From JANQJA01 sp047947185 (lineage in GTDB: Bacteria > Pseudomonadota > Gammaproteobacteria > Pseudomonadales > Azotimanducaceae): DNA of 64,000 bases. The position numbers and the translations under genes are program-made. Shown piece by piece: positions 61,213-64,000 of this stretch; positions within the stretch are counted from its first letter, which is position 1; each line of letters starts with the position of its first letter. The notes under the pieces are model-generated. The model was not told the DNA's origin. It did no database searches and was given only the letters and a program-made list of their open reading frames with translations. The DNA lies in contig CP170502.1 in assembly GCA_047947185.1 (NCBI GenBank), positions 4,526,001-4,590,000 on the forward strand, given 5' to 3'.

Positions 61213-61859
61213 ACGCAATTATACTGGCGGCGGGTGAAGGTCGAAGAATGCGACCCTTGACCGCAAACTGCCCAAAGCCGTTACTTCAGGTCAAGGGCAC
61301 CGCACTGATCGATTACCATCTGCAGGCGCTCGCCAGCGCAGGCGTCGAGCGCGTTGTCATCAACCTCTTCTATCTGGGTGAGATGATCAAGTCGCATGTT
61401 GGCGATGGCAGTCGCTATGGGCTGAGAGTCGTGTACTCGGAGGAAACGGTTTTGCTTGAGACCGCGGGTGGGATTCGCCAGGCGCTCGGTCTCCTCGCGG
61501 AATCGGCCCCTTTTGTCCTGGTCAACGGTGATGTCTTTACCGATTTTGACTTCAGCACTCTGTCACTGGCTGAGGGAATTCAGGGGCACCTTGTGATGGT
61601 GGAAAATCCGGCCCACCATCCGGCGGGTGACTTCGCCATTGACAGTAAAGGACGTCTTTCGCTGACAGGAAAGCGTTTCACCTATGCAGGTATCGGGATG
61701 TTTTCCCCGGCCTTCTTTGCCGGCGGGCCTGTGGGGTACCAGAAACTGCGGGTGCTGCTTGAGCCGGCAATTTCTGCCGGACTTTTGACGGGGAGTCTGC
61801 ACAGCGGGGTCTGGAATGACGTGGGCTCCCCGGAGCGGTTACACCGGCTCAATCAGTGA
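61209..61859 (+). CDS. murU: N-acetylmuramate alpha-1-phosphate uridylyltransferase
   Basis: Turns MurNAc alpha-1-phosphate plus UTP into UDP-MurNAc, bypassing the fosfomycin-sensitive step of wall synthesis. 216 residues: nucleotide-binding start AIILAAGEGRRMRPLTANCP, then KPLLQVKG, VVINLFYLGEMIK, ETAGGIRQALGLL and FVLVNGDVFTDFDF. GTG start at 61209, overlapping the amgK stop. Assignment rests on length and on the amgK neighbour. Confidence 0.93.
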   Translation: MNAIILAAGEGRRMRPLTANCPKPLLQVKGTALIDYHLQALASAGVERVVINLFYLGEMIKSHVGDGSRYGLRVVYSEETVLLETAGGIRQALGLLAESAPFVLVNGDVFTDFDFSTLSLAEGIQGHLVMVENPAHHPAGDFAIDSKGRLSLTGKRFTYAGIGMFSPAFFAGGPVGYQKLRVLLEPAISAGLLTGSLHSGVWNDVGSPERLHRLNQ

Positions 61860-61892
61860 TACCATTAAGCCTTTGTTTCTGCGGGATTCAAC

Positions 61893-62570
61893 GTGAAACC
61901 TTTTATTGCTCCTTCGATCCTTTCAGCGGATTTTGCCCGGCTCGGCGAAGAAGTTGATGCGGTCCTTGCGGCCGGTGCCGACCTGATTCACTTTGATGTG
62001 ATGGATAACCACTACGTGCCAAACCTGACCATTGGCCCCATGGTGTGCAAAGCCCTGCGGGATTATGGCGTCACCGCCCCGATTGATGTGCACCTGATGG
62101 TGAAGCCGGTAGACCGGATTATTGGTGACTTTATTGAGGCGGGTGCAAGCTACATCACGTTTCATCCGGAAGCCAGCGAACATATTGACCGTTCACTTGA
62201 GCTGGTGCGCTCGGGCGGTTGCCAGTCGGGGCTGGTCTTTAACCCGACAACGCCGCTCTGCTATCTCGACTACGTGATGGACAAGGTCGACATGGTACTG
62301 CTGATGTCGATTAACCCGGGTTTTGGCGGCCAGTCATTTATCCCCATTACGCACCAGAAACTGAAGCAGGCGAGGCAACTGATTGATGCAAGCGGGCGCA
62401 ACATACGCCTGGAAATTGATGGTGGCGTCAAGGTGGACAATATTGCAGCCATAGCGGCGTCGGGTGCGGACACCTTTGTGGCAGGGTCCGCCATCTTTGG
62501 GTCCGCTGACTACAAGGCGACAATCGCGGCCATGCGGGCCCAGCTTGAATCAGCCGGGGCAGTGCATTAA
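61893..62570 (+). CDS. rpe: Ribulose-phosphate 3-epimerase
   Basis: Interconverts ribulose 5-phosphate and xylulose 5-phosphate in the pentose phosphate pathway. 225 residues. TIM-barrel motifs: IAPSILSADFARLGEEVDAV, IHFDVMDNHYVPNLTIGP, IDVHLMVKPVDRII, LLMSINPGFGGQSFIP and LEIDGGVKVDNI. GTG start at 61893. Followed by the tryptophan leader and trpE, an order common in Gammaproteobacteria. Confidence 0.97.
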   Translation: MKPFIAPSILSADFARLGEEVDAVLAAGADLIHFDVMDNHYVPNLTIGPMVCKALRDYGVTAPIDVHLMVKPVDRIIGDFIEAGASYITFHPEASEHIDRSLELVRSGGCQSGLVFNPTTPLCYLDYVMDKVDMVLLMSINPGFGGQSFIPITHQKLKQARQLIDASGRNIRLEIDGGVKVDNIAAIAASGADTFVAGSAIFGSADYKATIAAMRAQLESAGAVH

Positions 62571-62634
62571 GCTCTCGATCTTCGCATGGCAGGTCACGGA
62601 CCTATCCACGAACCTATCCAGGGTTTTTAGTCCA

Positions 62635-62694
62635 ATGTTCAATTCTTTCAGAGTTAGCTGGCGAATCTTTTCCTCCCTTTACTGGCGATGGTGA
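62635..62694 (+). CDS. trpL: Tryptophan operon leader peptide
   Basis: Short open frame of 19 codons, MFNSFRVSWRIFSSLYWRW, ending in TGA, 63 bases before trpE. Three of the 19 codons are TGG (Trp9, Trp17, Trp19), far above chance, and two of them end the peptide. This is the pattern of a trp attenuator leader, where ribosome stalling at Trp codons controls transcription into trpE. No strong ribosome-binding site is visible before the ATG. Confidence 0.8.
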   Translation: MFNSFRVSWRIFSSLYWRW

Positions 62695-62711
62695 TTTAGC
62701 ACCCTCGACCC

Positions 62712-62742
62712 GGGCGACCCCGCCCAATGTAGATTCGTTTTC
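62712..62742 (+). promoter_or_regulatory. Candidate trp attenuator stem
   Basis: GGGCG (62712-62716), loop ACCC, CGCCC (62721-62725) form a 5-base-pair GC stem after the leader stop, with a T-run (CGTTTT) about 12 bases further. It may be the terminator arm of the trp attenuator, but the spacing to the T-run is longer than usual. Confidence 0.4.
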
Positions 62743-62757
62743 TCTGGAGATTTCCCA

Positions 62758-64000
62758 ATGACTCCTGCCCAGTTTGCTGAAATGGCAACCCAAGGTTTTA
62801 ACCACATTCCTGTTACCCGGGAGATATTTGCTGATCTGGACACGCCGCTGTCCACCTACCTGAAAGTTGCGCGCGGCCCCTATAGCTACCTGCTGGAATC
62901 GGCCAATCAGGGCGGTGAAAAGTGGTCGCGCTATTCTATGGTGGGACTCCCTTCAAGGGAGGTCCTGCAGGTTTCCGGCAGCGAGATTACGCTGATCCGG
63001 AACGGTGAGGTTGTCGAACGGCTTCAGAGCCCGGACCCGTTGGGTTTTATCGAAGAGTTCCAGGCCCGGTTCCGCTACCCGGTGATGGAAGACCTGCCCA
63101 TCTACACGGGTGGGCTGGTCGGCTACTTCGGCTACGATACGGTGCGCTATGTTGAAGGCCGCCTGCAGGATTCGACACCACCCGACGTGATTGGTACGCC
63201 GGATATTCTGTTGATGGTTTCCAATGACGTCATGGTGTTTGACAACGTCAAGGGGCGTATCCATGTCATTACACATGCCAACCCCGCGGTACCGGATGCG
63301 CTTGCGAGGGCGCAAGCGAGGCTTGATGAAATGGTTGGTGCGATGCAGGGTGATGTGCCTGCGGGTACACGTCGGCCCGCGTCTGGCCCTGCAATTCACG
63401 AGTCAGACTTTGTCTCCAGTTTTGGTGAAGAAAATTTCAAGCTGGCCGTTGACCGAATCAAGGAGTACATCCTTGCAGGTGATGTCATGCAGGTGGTGCT
63501 TTCCCAGCGGATGTCGGTGACAACAGAAAGTAAACCCATTGACCTTTATCGAGCCTTGCGGTCACTGAACCCATCACCCTACATGTACTACATGGATCTT
63601 GCTGACTTTCACATTGTCAGTTCATCACCAGAGATACTGGCACGTCTGGACCATGGCAAGGTCACAGTCAGGCCGCTGGCCGGCACCCGGCGGCGCGGTT
63701 CGGATGAAGCTGATGACCAGCGAATGGAGCAGGAACTCATCAATGATCCCAAGGAGATTGCTGAGCACCTGATGCTGATTGATCTGGGGCGTAATGATAT
63801 TTCCCGGGTGTGTGAGGTTGGCAGCGTTGAAGTCACCGAGATGATGGTGGTGGAGCGATATGCACACGTGATGCATATTGCTTCCAACGTCAGCGGAACA
63901 ATTCAGGCCGGCCGCACGGCTATGGACCTGTTGCGGGCAACGCTGCCGGTAGGCACGCTGAGCGGGGCACCAAAAGTTCGTGCCCTGGAGATTATTGATG
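62758..64000 (+). CDS. trpE: Anthranilate synthase component I, C-terminus cut by window edge
   Basis: Makes anthranilate from chorismate with ammonia from the TrpG glutaminase; first committed step of tryptophan synthesis. About 414 codons are present and the gene runs off base 64000. Seen: the N-terminal feedback-binding region PVTREIFADLDTPLSTYLKV and LLESANQGGEKWSRYSM (LLES being the Trp-binding motif), IYTGGLVGYFGYDTVRY, GDVMQVVLSQRMSV, PSPYMYYMDLADFHIV, and VRPLAGTRRRG in the catalytic core. TGGAGA lies eight bases before the ATG. Confidence 0.96.
   Translation, partial: MTPAQFAEMATQGFNHIPVTREIFADLDTPLSTYLKVARGPYSYLLESANQGGEKWSRYSMVGLPSREVLQVSGSEITLIRNGEVVERLQSPDPLGFIEEFQARFRYPVMEDLPIYTGGLVGYFGYDTVRYVEGRLQDSTPPDVIGTPDILLMVSNDVMVFDNVKGRIHVITHANPAVPDALARAQARLDEMVGAMQGDVPAGTRRPASGPAIHESDFVSSFGEENFKLAVDRIKEYILAGDVMQVVLSQRMSVTTESKPIDLYRALRSLNPSPYMYYMDLADFHIVSSSPEILARLDHGKVTVRPLAGTRRRGSDEADDQRMEQELINDPKEIAEHLMLIDLGRNDISRVCEVGSVEVTEMMVVERYAHVMHIASNVSGTIQAGRTAMDLLRATLPVGTLSGAPKVRALEIID

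Overview
The window reads as a stretch of chromosome from an aerobic, probably free-living gammaproteobacterium. The evidence is gene order: a surA-side cluster lptD-surA-pdxA-rsmA-apaH, a run aroQ-accB-accC-prmA-dusB-fis-purH-purD, and a complete ccoNOQP-ccoGHIS respiratory locus. Several acyl-CoA dehydrogenases, a TonB-dependent receptor and a pyrophosphate-based glycolytic pair would suit a marine lipid- or organic-acid-using lineage, but I cannot fix the family. I saw no tRNA or rRNA gene, insertion sequence, prophage or CRISPR array. Coding is dense and no gap exceeds 300 bases.

Layout. 1-5711 (minus): a monooxygenase cut by the window edge, a VanY-like peptidase, a DUF3667 membrane protein and a paired acyl-CoA dehydrogenase, then a Sel1/SPOR protein. 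5846-8385 (plus): an ECF sigma factor, a membrane anti-sigma factor and a subtilisin-like lipoprotein in one tight operon. 8421-16883 (minus): nitronate monooxygenase, folA, argS, a hexapeptide-repeat protein, a hybrid histidine kinase, mpl and a small membrane protein. 17043-25193 (plus): the cbb3 oxidase structural and assembly genes behind an FNR-type box, ending in a coupled YIP1-like gene. 25204-30196 (minus): dienelactone hydrolase, MFS transporter, a deazaflavin-type oxidoreductase, acyl-CoA dehydrogenase, a hotdog protein and a small receiver-like protein. 30458-33225 (plus): heme A synthase and NAD synthetase.

33315-42491 holds Hsp20, a universal stress protein, an aspartoacylase-like gene, a carboxylate-amine ligase with a pyrophosphate-dependent phosphofructokinase, and the membrane pyrophosphatase facing it; then DUF2333, a lipoprotein and a stand-alone DsbD N-terminal domain. 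42631-50185 (plus) is the housekeeping run from aroQ to purD, in which purH encodes only its IMP cyclohydrolase half. 50269-60080 holds cca, a TonB-dependent receptor and the lptD-apaH operon. 60190-64000 (plus) holds amgK-murU, rpe, a Trp-rich leader peptide and the start of trpE.

How the genes work together: mpl, amgK and murU give two routes for recycling peptidoglycan; the cco locus gives a high-affinity terminal oxidase with its copper and assembly factors; PPi-PFK and HppA link glycolytic flux to pyrophosphate and ion gradients. The least ordinary item is the sigma/anti-sigma/subtilase operon, where the outer domain of the anti-sigma factor looks like a subtilase propeptide. Other points worth a look are the one-domain PurH, the lone DsbD domain, a perfect CRP-type palindrome nested in a longer inverted repeat (27742-27781), a second FNR-family palindrome (30254-30267), a nested tandem/inverted repeat (33221-33300), and a tryptophan leader peptide ahead of trpE.
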